Origin: Rhizophagus irregularis
Taxonomy: Eukaryota > Glomeromycota > Glomeromycetes > Glomerales > Glomeraceae
Length of the DNA: 64,000 nt
Assembly: GCF_026210795.1 (NCBI RefSeq)
Contig: NC_089434.1
Location: 558,001 to 622,000 of the forward strand
Direction: 5' to 3'
Of this stretch, positions 33,556-45,773 are shown piece by piece; positions within the stretch are counted from its first letter, which is position 1, and each line of letters begins with the position of its first letter. The position numbers were made by a program, and so were the translations under genes. The notes under the pieces are model-generated. The model made no database searches, had not been told where the DNA came from, and saw nothing but the letters and a program-made list of their open reading frames with translations.

Positions 33556-36500
33556 ATGGAGAGCTTTATTCCTGATCCTATACCTGATGAAATTCAAAGT
33601 GTGCCTTTATATCATCGAATTTATCTCTCACCTATTCATCTTAGTTGTTCATTAGGCCGAGTTCCAAATAGCAATGCTTACACAAACTATCGTCACTTAA
33701 CTGGAACCTTTAACTACTCAAAAAATATTAATGCACTTGCATTATATTCTGGTACCATTGGTGCTATACTAAATAATAATCAATCAAATTCATGGTATCA
33801 TTCTTCACTTGATAATGCAGCAAGATGGTTACGAGATCATAATCCTTATTTTAAACCATATCAAACTTTAATTAATCGTGGAACATGGGATGGGGCACCA
33901 ATTATCTTTCCAAATGCCTCACTTAGTAATACTTCTCAAAATCAAGACCAACCATTATTTAACATTAATTCACGTCCTTCTGCTGTAATACTACCTCCCT
34001 ATGAACTTGATGCAGAAATTCATAATGAAGATTACCATTATAATCGATTAATGGCAGGATTTTTAACTGATCCATATAATAAAAAATTACCAATATCTTT
34101 TTATGATAAAAATATTGAACCACTTTTATTTCCTGACCTTTTTCCATATGGAAAAGGATTTTATATAAATGATGAAAATACAAATCGGCGATTTACAGAT
34201 AGTTTAGGTAATTATGCAAAATCTTTACTACTTTGTCCTGATCCCAGATGGAGATTATCTTGGTATTGGCCTCATTATATTTATTTAACAATTGAAAAAT
34301 TAAGAAATCACCAAAATAGAAATCGAATTTTAAATCAATATAATACTTCACTATCACATCAATTAACAACAGCAGATTTAATTACCAATAGTATTTATAC
34401 TGGACGTCCAATAATTAATGAAAAAAATACAACAACTATACCTTCTTATATTAGAACAGGAGATTCTTATTTTCGCCAAAAAGAACATCATATTAATACT
34501 ATGGTTCAAGGATTTGGTTTACCACAAATTTTTTATACTATGACTATGGCTGAAAATCATTGGTCACATTTAAAAAATATTTTATTAAAAACTGATAACA
34601 AAGATCCCCTTCCTTCTAATCGTCCATTTCATACCTACTTGCATTATCATCATCGTTTAGCATCAATGCATCAATATCTTTGGAAAAATCCAAATTTAAC
34701 TGATTGGGGTAACTGGTTACATCATTTTGAACGTGATGAATTTCAAAATCGTGGAGCAATTCATACACATGGTATAGCTTATTTATCTAAATCAATTTCT
34801 GAATTAATTGATTCTAATGTAATTAGAGCAGATATGCCAGATCCCAATTCTGAACCAGAATTATATGAATTGGTTAAAAAACATCAAATTCATACTTGTG
34901 ATTCACGTTGTGGAGGTCCAGCTCCATCTGGTTCACGTTGCAAAAAAGGTTTTCCTCAACCATATTCAGATACTACACATGAAGATCCTAATTCCTTAAG
35001 ATATATTTATCGTCGTACTAAAGAAGAAGATTTATATGTTATTCCATATCATGCACCAACATTATTTTTATGGAATGGTCATATTAATTTTCAATATGTA
35101 ACAACACATCAATTTGCAAAATATATGACTAAGTATGTTACAAAATCTGAACCATCAGAATATTTTGATATTTCTGAACCTGATGCATTTCGAAAACATA
35201 TTTTAGCAAGACGTCTTGGATCAATGGAATTAATGATTCTTTTACTTGGATATTCAATATGTCGATCATCAATTGCTGTTGAATTTCTTCCTTCTATTCC
35301 TCCTGAAATAAGAACTAAATCTATAAAACCACTTTATTTATTACAACAAGAAGAACAATTATCTCCCTATTGGGATGATGCCATTGATAAATATTTTGAT
35401 CGTCCATCTGATAATGAATTTGATAGTATGACATATCCTTTTTATCATCGCAATTATACTATACAAAAAAGTCAGCCAAAAAATGGAATATATTATATAG
35501 ATAAAAAAAACCGCTTTGTAAGAAAAAGACAAAAAGAAATTCTTGTACGTTTTCAACATTTAACAATTCAGCAATCAGAATCATTTTATTATCAACAATT
35601 ACTACTTAGATTACCTGTTAGAAGTGAAACTGATTTAAAAAGCTTATATCAAACTTATAAAGCTCATTTTGAAGCTAAATATCCTACTGAATATTCATTA
35701 ACTTTAAATTTTGTACAAAATTCAATGCAATCTAATATTCAAAGATATACAAATAATTATCAAAATTTAGTTAATAATTTGATATCTTCATTGCATGTAA
35801 ACTTACAAGAAATTATTGGAAATCAGTTAAATAATTTGTTACGTCAACCTATTCGCTCTTTAAATCTCTCATCTATGCTACTTTCTGAAGATCAATACAA
35901 AATAATGAATATACTTACAAATAGTTGGGGAGAAAGATTACATTCTAAACATCCTTATTTTTTTCTAACTGGTTCAGCAGGTACTGGTAAATCTTTTATG
36001 ATACATCTAATTAAAAATTTTTTAGCTGATAAAAAAACTGAATATTTATTGATGGCTCCTACTGGTGTTGCTGCACAAAATGTAAATGGAAAAACTATAC
36101 ATTCAGCATTATATATTAGAAATACTCAAACCTATTTTGAAACATTATCTCATTATAATAATCAACAATTTGAAAAACTTAGCCAGATTAAAGCTATTAT
36201 AATTGAAGAAGTATCAATGGTATCATCAATTCTTTTATCTTTTATTAGTTCATTATTTGCAAAAATTAACAAATCACCAGTAACTTTTGGTGGAATTCCA
36301 ACTTTACTAATTGGAGATATTGCTCAACTTCCACCTGTAAGTGGTAAACAAGTTTTTTATGCTCCAGAATGGCAAGAATTTTTCCCACTTTTTCTTACAA
36401 CTTCTCATCGCCAACAAGATAGATCATTTTATAATATATTAGAAGAAATGCGAATAGGAAATATAAGTTCAGAAACAAGAAGATTAATTGATGAAAAAGT

Positions 36501-37191
36501 GCAATCATATCAAAGTAACAATGAAATGTCAACTGATACTACCTATATTTTTGGATTTCATCATAGTGCAGATTCAATTAATAATTTAATCTGTGGTTAT
36601 CTTCCTATTTTTAAAGATATCTCCTCTGGATTTTTAATTTCTACAGCTATTGATTATGTTAATGAAAAAGAATGTATACCAAAAGAATATGATAAACAAT
36701 TTAGACATTATACTAATTTACCATCTGAATTAATAATAAGAGAAGGAGCAAGAGTAATGTTTCTAACTAACAAATTATTTAATGAACAACTTTGTAATGG
36801 ATCAATTGGTGTGGTAACTAAATTAATAAATGAAAATCAAGTAGAAGTGGCATTTCCAATAAATAATGGGATAAATCAAGTTATAGTAGAAAAAATTACA
36901 ACTTATTTTAACTTACATGGAGCTTCAGCACAACGAACACAATTTCCACTTCAAAATGCATTTGCTCTAACTGTACACAAGACACAAGGCCTTACATTAC
37001 CCCATGTAACTGTATCATTGGATGAACAAATGTTTGCTCATGGGCAATCTTATGTAGCAATAAGTCGTGCCACATCTTGGGAAAATCTAGAAATCCAATC
37101 TTTTGATCCAAATGCAATAAAAGTAGATGATGCAATGTTGTCAGAATTAAATAGATTACAGGAGAAATTCAATACAATGTATTTATCATAA
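33556..37191 (+). CDS. Helitron-type Rep/Pif1 helicase, C-terminal 1211 codons with transposon-derived start
   Basis: The frame starts at an ATG lying inside the hAT terminal repeat (MESFIPDP; native sequence resumes at codon 8). Residues ~190-350 hold the Helitron-like N domain ([32 protein letters not shown]). The HUH motif is HTH at 403-405 ([12 protein letters not shown]). The two-tyrosine motif is [11 protein letters not shown] (Y523, Y527). The helicase part has Walker A GSAGTGKS at 806-813, IIIEEVSM at ~881, [14 protein letters not shown] at ~917-930, and near the end [20 protein letters not shown] with [14 protein letters not shown]. All catalytic motifs survive the hAT insertion; only the N-terminal ~164 residues are cut off. 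Sequence differs strongly from the Helitron at 20291 (GSAGTGKS against GPGGTGKT), so it is another lineage. The ends of the host element were not found. Confidence 0.88.
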   Translation: MESFIPDPIPDEIQSVPLYHRIYLSPIHLSCSLGRVPNSNAYTNYRHLTGTFNYSKNINALALYSGTIGAILNNNQSNSWYHSSLDNAARWLRDHNPYFKPYQTLINRGTWDGAPIIFPNASLSNTSQNQDQPLFNINSRPSAVILPPYELDAEIHNEDYHYNRLMAGFLTDPYNKKLPISFYDKNIEPLLFPDLFPYGKGFYINDENTNRRFTDSLGNYAKSLLLCPDPRWRLSWYWPHYIYLTIEKLRNHQNRNRILNQYNTSLSHQLTTADLITNSIYTGRPIINEKNTTTIPSYIRTGDSYFRQKEHHINTMVQGFGLPQIFYTMTMAENHWSHLKNILLKTDNKDPLPSNRPFHTYLHYHHRLASMHQYLWKNPNLTDWGNWLHHFERDEFQNRGAIHTHGIAYLSKSISELIDSNVIRADMPDPNSEPELYELVKKHQIHTCDSRCGGPAPSGSRCKKGFPQPYSDTTHEDPNSLRYIYRRTKEEDLYVIPYHAPTLFLWNGHINFQYVTTHQFAKYMTKYVTKSEPSEYFDISEPDAFRKHILARRLGSMELMILLLGYSICRSSIAVEFLPSIPPEIRTKSIKPLYLLQQEEQLSPYWDDAIDKYFDRPSDNEFDSMTYPFYHRNYTIQKSQPKNGIYYIDKKNRFVRKRQKEILVRFQHLTIQQSESFYYQQLLLRLPVRSETDLKSLYQTYKAHFEAKYPTEYSLTLNFVQNSMQSNIQRYTNNYQNLVNNLISSLHVNLQEIIGNQLNNLLRQPIRSLNLSSMLLSEDQYKIMNILTNSWGERLHSKHPYFFLTGSAGTGKSFMIHLIKNFLADKKTEYLLMAPTGVAAQNVNGKTIHSALYIRNTQTYFETLSHYNNQQFEKLSQIKAIIIEEVSMVSSILLSFISSLFAKINKSPVTFGGIPTLLIGDIAQLPPVSGKQVFYAPEWQEFFPLFLTTSHRQQDRSFYNILEEMRIGNISSETRRLIDEKVQSYQSNNEMSTDTTYIFGFHHSADSINNLICGYLPIFKDISSGFLISTAIDYVNEKECIPKEYDKQFRHYTNLPSELIIREGARVMFLTNKLFNEQLCNGSIGVVTKLINENQVEVAFPINNGINQVIVEKITTYFNLHGASAQRTQFPLQNAFALTVHKTQGLTLPHVTVSLDEQMFAHGQSYVAISRATSWENLEIQSFDPNAIKVDDAMLSELNRLQEKFNTMYLS

Positions 37192-37582
37192 TAGCATCCA
37201 ATCTAATTTTTTTAAATCACTATACTTAACATTATCATCATATCTAATATTTTACTAAAATTAATACAAACTATTATATTTATATTTATCTTTATATTAT
37301 TATCACTTAACATGTTACAGGATCAATTCATTTTGATCATTAAATATAATATTTCTTTAATAAAACTAATAAACTCAAAATAAACCATAAAATTTATTAT
37401 TTGATAAAAATACAAAATACAAATCAACTTTTTAATATAAACCCTATTATATTACTTAAAATATATATAAATAATTACTGAATAATGCAATAATTATATT
37501 ATAACTCACTAACAATACCAAATTACCCTAGTTTATAATAATAATATAACTTTTAAGTTAATAATTTATGCATAAAAATTAT
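37192..37582. other. intergenic, 3' flank of Helitron-type gene
   Basis: AT-rich, no gene. No hairpin with a CTRR end could be identified for the element carrying the helicase. Confidence 0.5.
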
Positions 37583-37632
37583 TTAAATTACAAACTAAGA
37601 ATTTTCCTTTTACACTTAGTGTTTTAAATAAT
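37583..37632. other. conserved hairpin element, copy a (downstream of kinase 1)
   Basis: AATTATTTAAA, then ACTAAG, pairs with CTTAGTG and TTTAAATAATT. It lies ~130 bp beyond the kinase 1 stop. The same element occurs beyond the other kinase copies (43320, 52828, 57541, 63305). Confidence 0.7.
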
Positions 37633-37759
37633 TCAATTTAAAAAATTTCAAAATAAAATAAATGATATTTCCTTTGGTTTAATTTATAAAATAATTTAAA
37701 ATCCCTCTAAGAAAAAACAAATGTATTAGTAGTAAATAAAAAATTCACTATTATAAGCA

Positions 37760-39998
37760 TTAAGTATATAATTTTTGTAAAATAAACAAACCATCAGGAA
37801 TTTCAAATTCTTCTTGTTCTTCTGAATGAAGATTTGGATTATTATATTCATCATCATCATCTATGAAACGAAAATAATATACAATTACTTATGATCTAAA
37901 AAATTTTTGATAAATAAATAATAGTTTACCTACCATCATTATCACCTGTTTGTGATGATGACTGTTGTATTTTATCTCTATAATAGTTATTTTGTATATC
38001 AACTATTATTAAATAAAATAAAATTTATTAATAAAATACTACTTATTTATAAATAAACTCTAATTTGAGTGTTTACTTTATTTAATATTTACTCACCACT
38101 TTTTGAATTTACCCGTAATTTTTTAAATACCTTGGTCAATCTTGTATTACCAGCTAAAATTAAGATATTAATACTAAGTATTTAAAATAAATTAAATATT
38201 TATTCTTATTTTAAATTACCTTCAATAACATTACTATTTCTTTTGTTATTCTGGTTACTTGATTGGCCAAAATCATCAACTAACAATAAAACAATTATCA
38301 ATATTATACCATATAAATTCAACATAAACTTAAAAAATTTTTACTTACTATTTTTTGGAATATTAAAGTCAAATAATTTACTATGAAATGCTATTAAATA
38401 AATAGATTCAGTTCTAATTTGTTATTGACTAATTATTTTTTAATAAGAATAAGTATTAAATTTATTTCACCTTCTTGTTCTTCTATTATTATTTAAATGA
38501 AAAAAGATTATATTAGTAATAACAAAAAAGATTAAGTAGTAAATAAATATTACTAAGTTATACCTTCTGTTGCATTTTTTGGTTCAGGTAAATTTTCAAA
38601 TTTATGAATTTTACTTGTAAATAATTTACTGCTTGCATTTGCATAGCTTATTTTTTTATCCATATTTGCTTTTAGTTGAGGTAATTCAGTTGGATTATGT
38701 TGATAATACAATTTAATTTCTTCCATTTTTTTCCAAAGTGTAAAAGTATCAGGCCTTTCTAATGGGTTAGCATTCCAGCATTGTTCCATTAAAGTTTTAT
38801 AATTTAAGGGAATTTCTGATATGGTGTTTGGTCTCATACCATTAATGATATTTCTTGCAAGATAATAATCATGATCATGATTAAAAAATGGTGGTTGTCC
38901 AGATGAAATTTCCCACATAAGCATACCAATACTATAAATATCAGATTTAAAAGTATATTCTTTTCCATTAATAATTTCAGGTGCTATGTAAGGAAGATTT
39001 CCATATATACTTGTTGATGGTTTATCTGCAGGGCCACAAAATCCAAGATCACTAATAAGCCAAGTATCACTAAACTGTAAATATAATATATTTCCAGAAT
39101 GTAAATCTCTATGAATTGAGTTCTCTCTATGAATACTATCAAGTGCATGAATTATTTCATAAATAATTCCAATTCTTTCTTTCCATATTAGTTGATTATG
39201 ATTTTGTTGTAAAAATTCTCTTAAATTAACATTTGCCTTTCTCATTACAAGCATATAATTTCCATTTGATGGATTTTGTGTTAAACCATAACATCCAACA
39301 ATATTTGTCCATTTATTACTTATAGTTAAATGTGATTTAGCCTATAAAAATCAGGTTTAATAATTATGATTTTAAATATTAAATCCCTTAAAATAATTTA
39401 GATTACAAACCTCTTCAAACCAATTTTGACTTGCATTTTCAAAGTTTTCTAATTCTTTTAGTATTACATCAAGATTTCCAAATCTTTGTAATTGTTGATT
39501 CTCAGAATCCCATTCTTCATATCCTCCATCAATCCAAGTTGCTGTATAAATTTCAGAAAATCCACCTTTTGTTAGATATTCAATATTTTGTAAATTATTA
39601 TATGGAATCCATTCAACTATCATATCTGGCATAAGTGACTCAATTTGACATTTTTGTATAAAATTATATATGACATTATTTCTAGATGTCCAATATGAAA
39701 ATTTTGCTTTTAGATAATTTCGGACACAATATTCACAATATGATGTAGCCAAACATTTTTGATTACAATTTTCACAAATTCTTCTTGTCCCTTCATTATT
39801 AAGAATTTTTTCTTTATCATAAACTTTTTTATGTATTCTTATTGCTTCAGTTTTTTCATCATTTGTAAGAGAGTTATCAGCAAGAATTATTCGATTTATA
39901 AATTCATATTGTTCGTGTATATTATCGTAAGCATTAATAGTTGATATAATTGCTCTATTGATTGCTGCGTTAATCAACTCTCCGCGAATGGTAGACAT
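37760..39998 (-). CDS. protein kinase 1, eight exons, TKL-like with NLHSEEQ tail
   Basis: Minus-strand exons 39998-39411, 39341-38564, 38482-38471 (12-nt micro-exon), 38390-38349, 38279-38220, 38153-38097, 38002-37934 and 37860-37760 join in phase to 568 residues. The N-terminal region has a Cys cluster CENCNQKCLATSYCEYC (~76-91). Kinase: glycine loop KGGFSEIYTATW (~144), VILK lysine (K181), HRDLHSGNIL (catalytic D275), DLG replacing DFG (294-296), YIAPEI (~316). All catalytic residues are present, so it is probably active. The tail, coded by small exons, reads IDDFGQSSNQNNKRNSNVIE, TRLTKVFKKLRVNSK and NLHSEEQEEFEIPDG. Family members are greatly expanded in Glomeromycotina; substrates are unknown. 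The last exon's end (LFILQKLYT) is less certain because a further splice after IPDG is possible. Confidence 0.87.
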
Positions 39999-40300
39999 AA
40001 TATTATAGGGCTTTCAATTTTTTCTGACAAATTTGAACGATGAACTAAAGTGTTATTTGGTAAACTCTGGATTCGTAACTATAAATTTAAATTTAGCATG
40101 ATCTACTAAGTGGTTTCAATGTTTCACAACGTTTACCATATGACTTTTGTGATTATACATTTAAATTAAGAAGTGAACTACTTAAAAAGGTAACAAAAAG
40201 TATTACTAATTTTTTTTTTAACAAAGAAAAATAATTATTATGTCATAACTTTTCGTTCAAAAAAAAAAAATATTTTTTTTTCTCATTATTGTTATTTAAT
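39999..40300. other. spacer between kinase 1 and truncated copy
   Basis: AT-rich, presumably the kinase 1 promoter region. Poly-A/T tracts near 40260 mark the breakpoint with the duplicated segment. Confidence 0.5.
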
Positions 40301-40598
40301 ATCATTATTTCCAGATGTCCAACTTGAAAATTTTGTTTTTAAATAATTTTGGACACAATATTCACAATATAATGTAGCCAAACATTTTTGGTTACAATTT
40401 TCACAAATTCTTCTTGTCCCTTCATTACGAAGAATTTTTTCTCGATCACAATTTTTATTAAATACTCTTATTGCTTCAGTTTTTTCTTTGTTTTACAAAT
40501 TCAAATTGTTTGTGTACACTATCGTAAATATTAGTATCAATTAATGCAATTGCTCTATTCAATGTTACTTTAATTAATCCGATTCGAAAAGTAGACAT
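40301..40598 (-). pseudogene. truncated kinase first exon (duplication remnant)
   Basis: ATG at 40598 begins MSTFRIGLIKVTLNRAIALI and follows kinase 2 closely. A ~32-bp deletion (missing the ILADNSLTND part) then shifts the frame, and the copy ends abruptly at 40301 in the region coding KTKFSSWTSGNNDI. The Cys-cluster region is present but out of frame. No kinase domain remains. The flank upstream of it (40599 to ~42030) is a copy of the kinase 2 upstream flank, so it is the edge of a segmental duplication. Confidence 0.88.
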
Positions 40599-42030
40599 AA
40601 TATTATAAAATTTTAATTTGTTAAAAAGAAAATATCTATATTTATCAACTTTAACCAATAAATTATAGTGCACAAATAGAAACAAAAAAGCAAGTCTTTT
40701 TACGCCCTTTTTAAAATTATAAAATTCTACAAATTTAAATTTAGCATGATTTACTATTGTATAATGTTACACCATATAAAGGATTGTAATTTATACACTT
40801 ATGGGTTAGAAGCGTATTACCCAAATGCCAAATGTAACATAAAAATTTTTTTGTACGAATTGTTACTACGCCACGGCATTATAAAAAAAAAGTATTTTTT
40901 TCTTTCTCTGATTAATTTTTTTTTTTTAAAAAAAAAATCCTAAAAAATAAAAAAAAAATTCTAGGAAATTAATGAGTTAAAAATAATTTAATTATCATAC
41001 ACAAGTAATAGCTTTGCTCAAATTGTTTCAAACAATAAATCGTTCTTTTTTTTTCTTAAAAAAAAATAAAAAATAGCAATCAAATAAATAAATGAATAAA
41101 AGTAAATAAATTAATCAACGGATAATTGAAAAAACAACAAACTTTTAATATGTTGAAGATCACAAAAAATACCGCAGTCAGCTGGAGACTACTAGTCATA
41201 GAAATTTTATCTACGCATAATGAAATAAAGAATTCGATCAACTTCAAAATCATTATCAATATAAATTTCTTAGTTTAGTATTTGCGTCCATCTTATTAAA
41301 CTCTCACATAAATGATATTAGCAATACGCTGCATGAATAAGTTGAACAAAATTGGAAGGAATACATTACATTATTATAAAATTGTGTAAATAAATGAACG
41401 TGAGCGTAATATATCATAATGTAACGGCAATTAGTAAAGTTAGTTAATATAAGTACTATAATAAAAAAAAAAGTTACGTATATAATAAATTAATTGTATT
41501 CCTTGAAAATTTAAAACTTTAAACTTTTTTTTTTTAGTTTATAATATGATATCTTACGTCATTTGTGTTAAAAGATTTTAAACCACGTAATGTTAAAACA
41601 CTTTTAAAAGTTATAACGACGATTATAAAAAAAATTTTATTAATATATATAATAAATAAAAAATATATATATTATAATAAATAAATCTTACGAAAAAAAA
41701 AAAAATTAAAATCTTACAAATAAATAATTAATCTAAAAATTATATACACATTTTAAATAACCCAATTTTTTTTTTCTTAAATATTTTGAAATTCTTAAAA
41801 AAAATTTTTTTTTTGTTTATCAATCATAAAAAAAAAATAAATAAAAAAATATTATCAATATTATCTAAATTTTCAATAATTATTTTTTTTCTTTTTTTTC
41901 TTTTTTTTTTGTTGTTGCGTATAATCTATTTTAAATTCTCAAATTTTTTATACTTAATGTAGTATAAATCAATCACGAAAAATTTTAACGTTATTAAATT
42001 AAAAAATAATGTAAAATAAATTTATTCTTT
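40599..42030. repeat. segmental duplication of the kinase 2 upstream flank
   Basis: Collinear with 45774-47215. Shared landmarks include GTATAATGTTAC near 40757/45948, the GGGTTAGAAGCGTATTACCC segment (40804/46001), AATAGCTTTGCTC (41008/46208), TTATAACGACGATTATAAAA (~41614/46796) and TTGTTGTTGCGTATAATC (~41910/47117). Differences are mostly homopolymer lengths and small indels. It may contain the kinase promoter region; no gene inside. Confidence 0.85.
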
Positions 42031-42219
42031 TTTTTGGTTTCATGCAAAAATATTCCAAGTAATGTAACCTATAAATATTGAATTAATAATGAGTGATTTA
42101 GAATTACATGATCTATATATGGTTGGTTAAAATTTGGCAACCTTTTCGCAAATTACCTGGCGTTAAACTGCGTGCACTATAATAATGATGCAATTTTTCA
42201 ATTTGATTTGTGTAAGAGT
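42031..42219. other. spacer, no gene seen
   Basis: Unique AT-rich sequence between the duplicated block and the MITE. Confidence 0.4.
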
Positions 42220-42765
42220 ATATAATACGGTTACGGTACATTTTGCTGAAGCCATTTCACTGAAGGGATATTTTACTAAAGGGACGTTTTGCTGCAAAAT
42301 GGACATTTCGCCGAAAATAAAAAATATTTATCGCGCAATGAAAAGAGATATTTTTTTTCCAGGATATTATCACTTTAATATTCAAGTAACTGATATTAAT
42401 TGTTAAGAGATAAATAAATAACTATTCTCCTGAAAATATTTTTTAATACATTATAAACAACGAAATAAATTTATAAAAATCAGTTAATTCAAAAATTTTC
42501 TAGAAAATATTTCTTTATGTATTTAATATATAAAAACAATAAAATAACCAAATGAAATAAATAATTTTTTGGTGAAATGTCCATTCGATAAAATGGCTTC
42601 AGTGAGTGGAATTTGGTGAAATAGGGTTTCAGTGAAATGGTATTTTGGTGAAACGTCCTTTTGATGAAATATCCCTTCGGTTAAATATCCCTTCGGCAAA
42701 ATGGCTTCGGCGAAGTGGGTTTGATGAAATGGACTTTAGCGAAAAGTCCGGATACCATATAATAC
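42220..42765. mobile_element. MULE-like MITE, 9-bp target duplication
   Basis: The element is 42229-42756 (528 bp). The 9-bp direct repeat ATATAATAC flanks it at 42220-42228 and 42757-42765. Inverted ends are GGTTACGGTACATTTTGCTG and, reversed, GGTATCCGGACTTTTCGCTA. Subterminal arrays of a ~20-bp motif (GAAGCCATTTYRCCGAAGGG-type) face each other, about 85 bp on the left and 190 bp on the right. A 9-bp duplication is typical of Mutator-like elements. No transposase; the ORF across the left end is chance. Confidence 0.72.
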
Positions 42766-43318
42766 TAAGTGTTTTCGCAAAAAAAATCAAATAGAGGACT
42801 TTATTGTTAATGGTTAAATATTTGTTGTTATTTAAAGCTCATGAAAATTTATTGAGATAAAAGACGTTCTAAAATAGACAATGATATATGGATAACAGAA
42901 ATTCTTTTTACAGTATTGTGTTTTATATATTATTAAAGACATGTATAAAGTTTACATTACATCAATCCTTTAAGTATTTTTTGCTATATATATGTACGAG
43001 GTTGTAAAGTAGTAATTTGATTTTTGGCCAAAAATTAAATGCGAAAATTATTGGTAAAGAATAAAAAAAAAATTTTTTATTTGTATTACAGTATATGTTG
43101 TGTCTTGCTGTGATATTTGCTGTAAAGTAACTATTCTTGGCATAAGAATCCTAGTTACACAATTTTGCAAAATTTTTAATGAAGTCTAAATCTTCATTAC
43201 ACGAAATAAACAAATATACACATTTCTGAAATTGTGATAATAAGTGTTATAACATAAATCATAAGTTAAAAATAATACATAATATTTAATGATAATTTTA
43301 ATACAGAAATAAATAAAA
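42766..43318. other. spacer, no gene seen
   Basis: AT-rich sequence between the MITE and the 3' flank of kinase 2. Confidence 0.45.
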
Positions 43319-43319
43319 A

Positions 43320-43385
43320 AAAAAATTATTTAAATTACAAACTAAGAAAATTTCTTCTACTACTCTTTAGTGTTTAAATAATTTC
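43320..43385. other. conserved hairpin element, copy b (downstream of kinase 2)
   Basis: AATTATTTAAA...ACTAAG pairs with TTAGTG and TTTAAATAATT around a loop containing CTACTACTCT. It lies ~110 bp beyond the kinase 2 stop. Confidence 0.7.
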
Positions 43386-43494
43386 AAATTTCAAAATAAA
43401 GATAAATGATACTATATTGCTTATAAATCTAATTTGTAAAATAATTTAGAATCCATCTAAAAAAAAATAAAATAAAATGATATAAATAAATACA

Positions 43495-45773
43495 TTAGTA
43501 AATCATTACTATAAAACATTTGTTTATAATTTTGAAAAAAAAAATAAACAAACCATTAGGAATTTCAAATTCTTCTTGTTCTTCTGAATGAAGATTTGGA
43601 TTATTGTATTCATCATCATCTATGAAACAAAAAATAATATACAATTAGTACTTATTGTCTAAAAAGATTTTTAATAAGTAAACTCGTTTGCCTACCATCA
43701 ATATTACCAGTTTGTGGTTGATGTGTTGTATCTTTATAATAGTTCTTTTGTATATCAACTATTGTTAAATAAAATAACATTTAATAATACTTATTTACAA
43801 ATAAACTCTAATTTGAATGTTTATTTATTTAATATTTTACTCACCGCTTTTTGATGAATTTACTCGTAATTTTTTAAATACCTTGGTCAGTCTTGTATTG
43901 CCAGCTAAAAATTAAGATATTAACTGTTAATACTAAGTGTTTAACATAAATTGAATATTTATTTTTATTTTAAATTACCTTCAATTACATTGCTATTTCT
44001 CTTGTTATTCTGATTACTTGATTGGCCAAAATCATCAACTAAAAACAAAACAATCATTTAGCAACATTATACAATATAAATTCAGCATAAACTTAAAAAC
44101 ACTTACTATTTTCTGGAATATTGAAGTCATATAATTTACTATGAAATGCTATTAAATAAACAGATTATTTTTAATTATTAATGATTATTAATTATTTTTT
44201 AATAAGAATAAGTATGAATTATTACCTTCTTGTTCTTCTGTTATTATTTGAATAAATTAAAAAAAGTTTGTATTATTAATAACAAAGAAAGATTAAATAG
44301 AGTTATAAATATTGATAAATTATACCTTCTGTTGCATTTTTTGGTTCAGGTAAATTTTCATATTTATAAATTTTACTTGTAAATAATTTACTGCTTATGT
44401 TTGCATGGTTCATTTCTTTATTCTTTTTTGCTTTTAGTTGAGGTAATTCATTTGGATTATTTTGATAATAAAACTTAATTTCATTTATTTTATTAAAAAG
44501 TGTAATAATATCAGGCCTATCAAATGGATTGGCATTCCAGCATTGTTCCATTAAATTTTTATATTTTAAAGGAACTTTTGATATAATTTTTGGCCTCATA
44601 CCATTAATAATATTAAGTGCAAGATCACAATCATGTTCATGATTATTAAATGGTAGTTTTCCAGATGAAATTTCCCACATAAGCATGCCAATACTATAAA
44701 TATCAGATTTAAAGGTATATTTATTTCCATTAATAATTTCAGGTGCTATGTAAGGAAGATTTCCATATATACTTGTTGATGGTTTATCTGCAGGACCACA
44801 AAATCCAAGATCACTAATAAGCCAATCATCACTAAATTGTGAATATAATATATTTCCAGAATGCAAATCTCTATGAATTAAATTCTCTTTATGAATATAA
44901 TAAAGTGCATCAATTATTATATAAGCAATTTCAATTCTTTCTTTCCATGTTATTTGATTATGATTTTGTTGTAAATACTCTCTTAAATTTATACTCATTC
45001 TATTTATTACAAGCATATAATTTCCATTTGATGGATTTTGTGTTAAACCATAACATTGAACAATTGATGGATACTTATTACTTATAGTTAAATGTGATTT
45101 AGCCTGTAAAAAATAATTTTAAATTCAGTTTTATTATTTAATTTTAAACACTAAATTCCTTAAAATAATTTAGTTTACAAACCTCTTCAAACCAATTTTG
45201 ACTTGCATTTTCAATATTTTCTAATTCTTTTAGTATTACATCAAAATTTTCAAATCTTTGTAATTGTTGATTCTCAGAATCCCATTCTTTATATTTTCCA
45301 TCAATCCAAGTTGCTGTATAAATTTTAGCAAATCCACCTTTGGCTAGATATTCAATATTTTGTAAATTATTATATGGAATCCATTCAATTACACTATTTG
45401 GCATGAGTGTTTCTGATTGACATTTTTGTATTAAATTATCAATATCATTATTTCCAGATTTCCAACTTGAAAATTTTGTTTTTAAATAATTTCGGACACA
45501 ATATTCACAATATAATGTAGCCAAACATTTTTGGTTACAAGTTTCACAAATTCTTCTTGTCCCTTCATTACGAAGAATTTTTTCTCGATCACAATCTTTA
45601 TTAAATAATCTTATTGCTTCGGTTTTTTCATCATTTGTAAGAGAATTATCAGCAAGAATTGTTTGTTTTACAAATTCAAATTGTTTGTGTACACTACCGT
45701 AAATACTAGTATCACATAATGCAATTGCTCTATTTATTGTTGTGCTAATTAATCCAATTCGAAGTGTAGACAT
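43495..45773 (-). CDS. protein kinase 2, eight exons
   Basis: Minus-strand exons 45773-45183, 45103-44326, 44237-44226 (12-nt micro-exon), 44148-44107, 44038-43979, 43904-43845, 43758-43696 and 43619-43495 join in phase to 576 residues. Same architecture as kinase 1, with exon 2 exactly the same length (778 nt). Key motifs: CETCNQKCLATLYCEYC, KGGFAKIYTATW, VILK, IHRDLHSGNIL, SDLGFCGPAD, YIAPEI. The tail has NLHSEEQEEFEIP. After IPNG the frame continues into a hydrophobic LFIFFFKIINKC end made by a 10-T run; a splice at GTTTGTTT just there is an alternative, so the last ~20 residues are doubtful. Confidence 0.86.

Larger units (their letters stand above)
27389..33576 (+). mobile_element. 6.17-kb hAT transposon inserted in a Helitron-type gene
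   Basis: The element is 27397-33568 (6172 bp), flanked by the perfect 8-bp duplication TTCCTGAT at 27389-27396 and 33569-33576. Terminal inverted repeats are TAAAGCTCTCCATAAGCC at both ends. Subterminal regions (27410-27540 and 33440-33555) are packed with AAGCCGGCTT palindromes, likely transposase-binding sites. It encodes a BED-finger hAT transposase at 30042-32618. The left 2.6 kb is unusual for a hAT element and holds a minisatellite, three ~80-bp repeats and a possible captured gene fragment. A ~60-bp direct duplication containing GTAACATAAATTTCCTTATT lies at 33340-33415. Confidence 0.93.
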
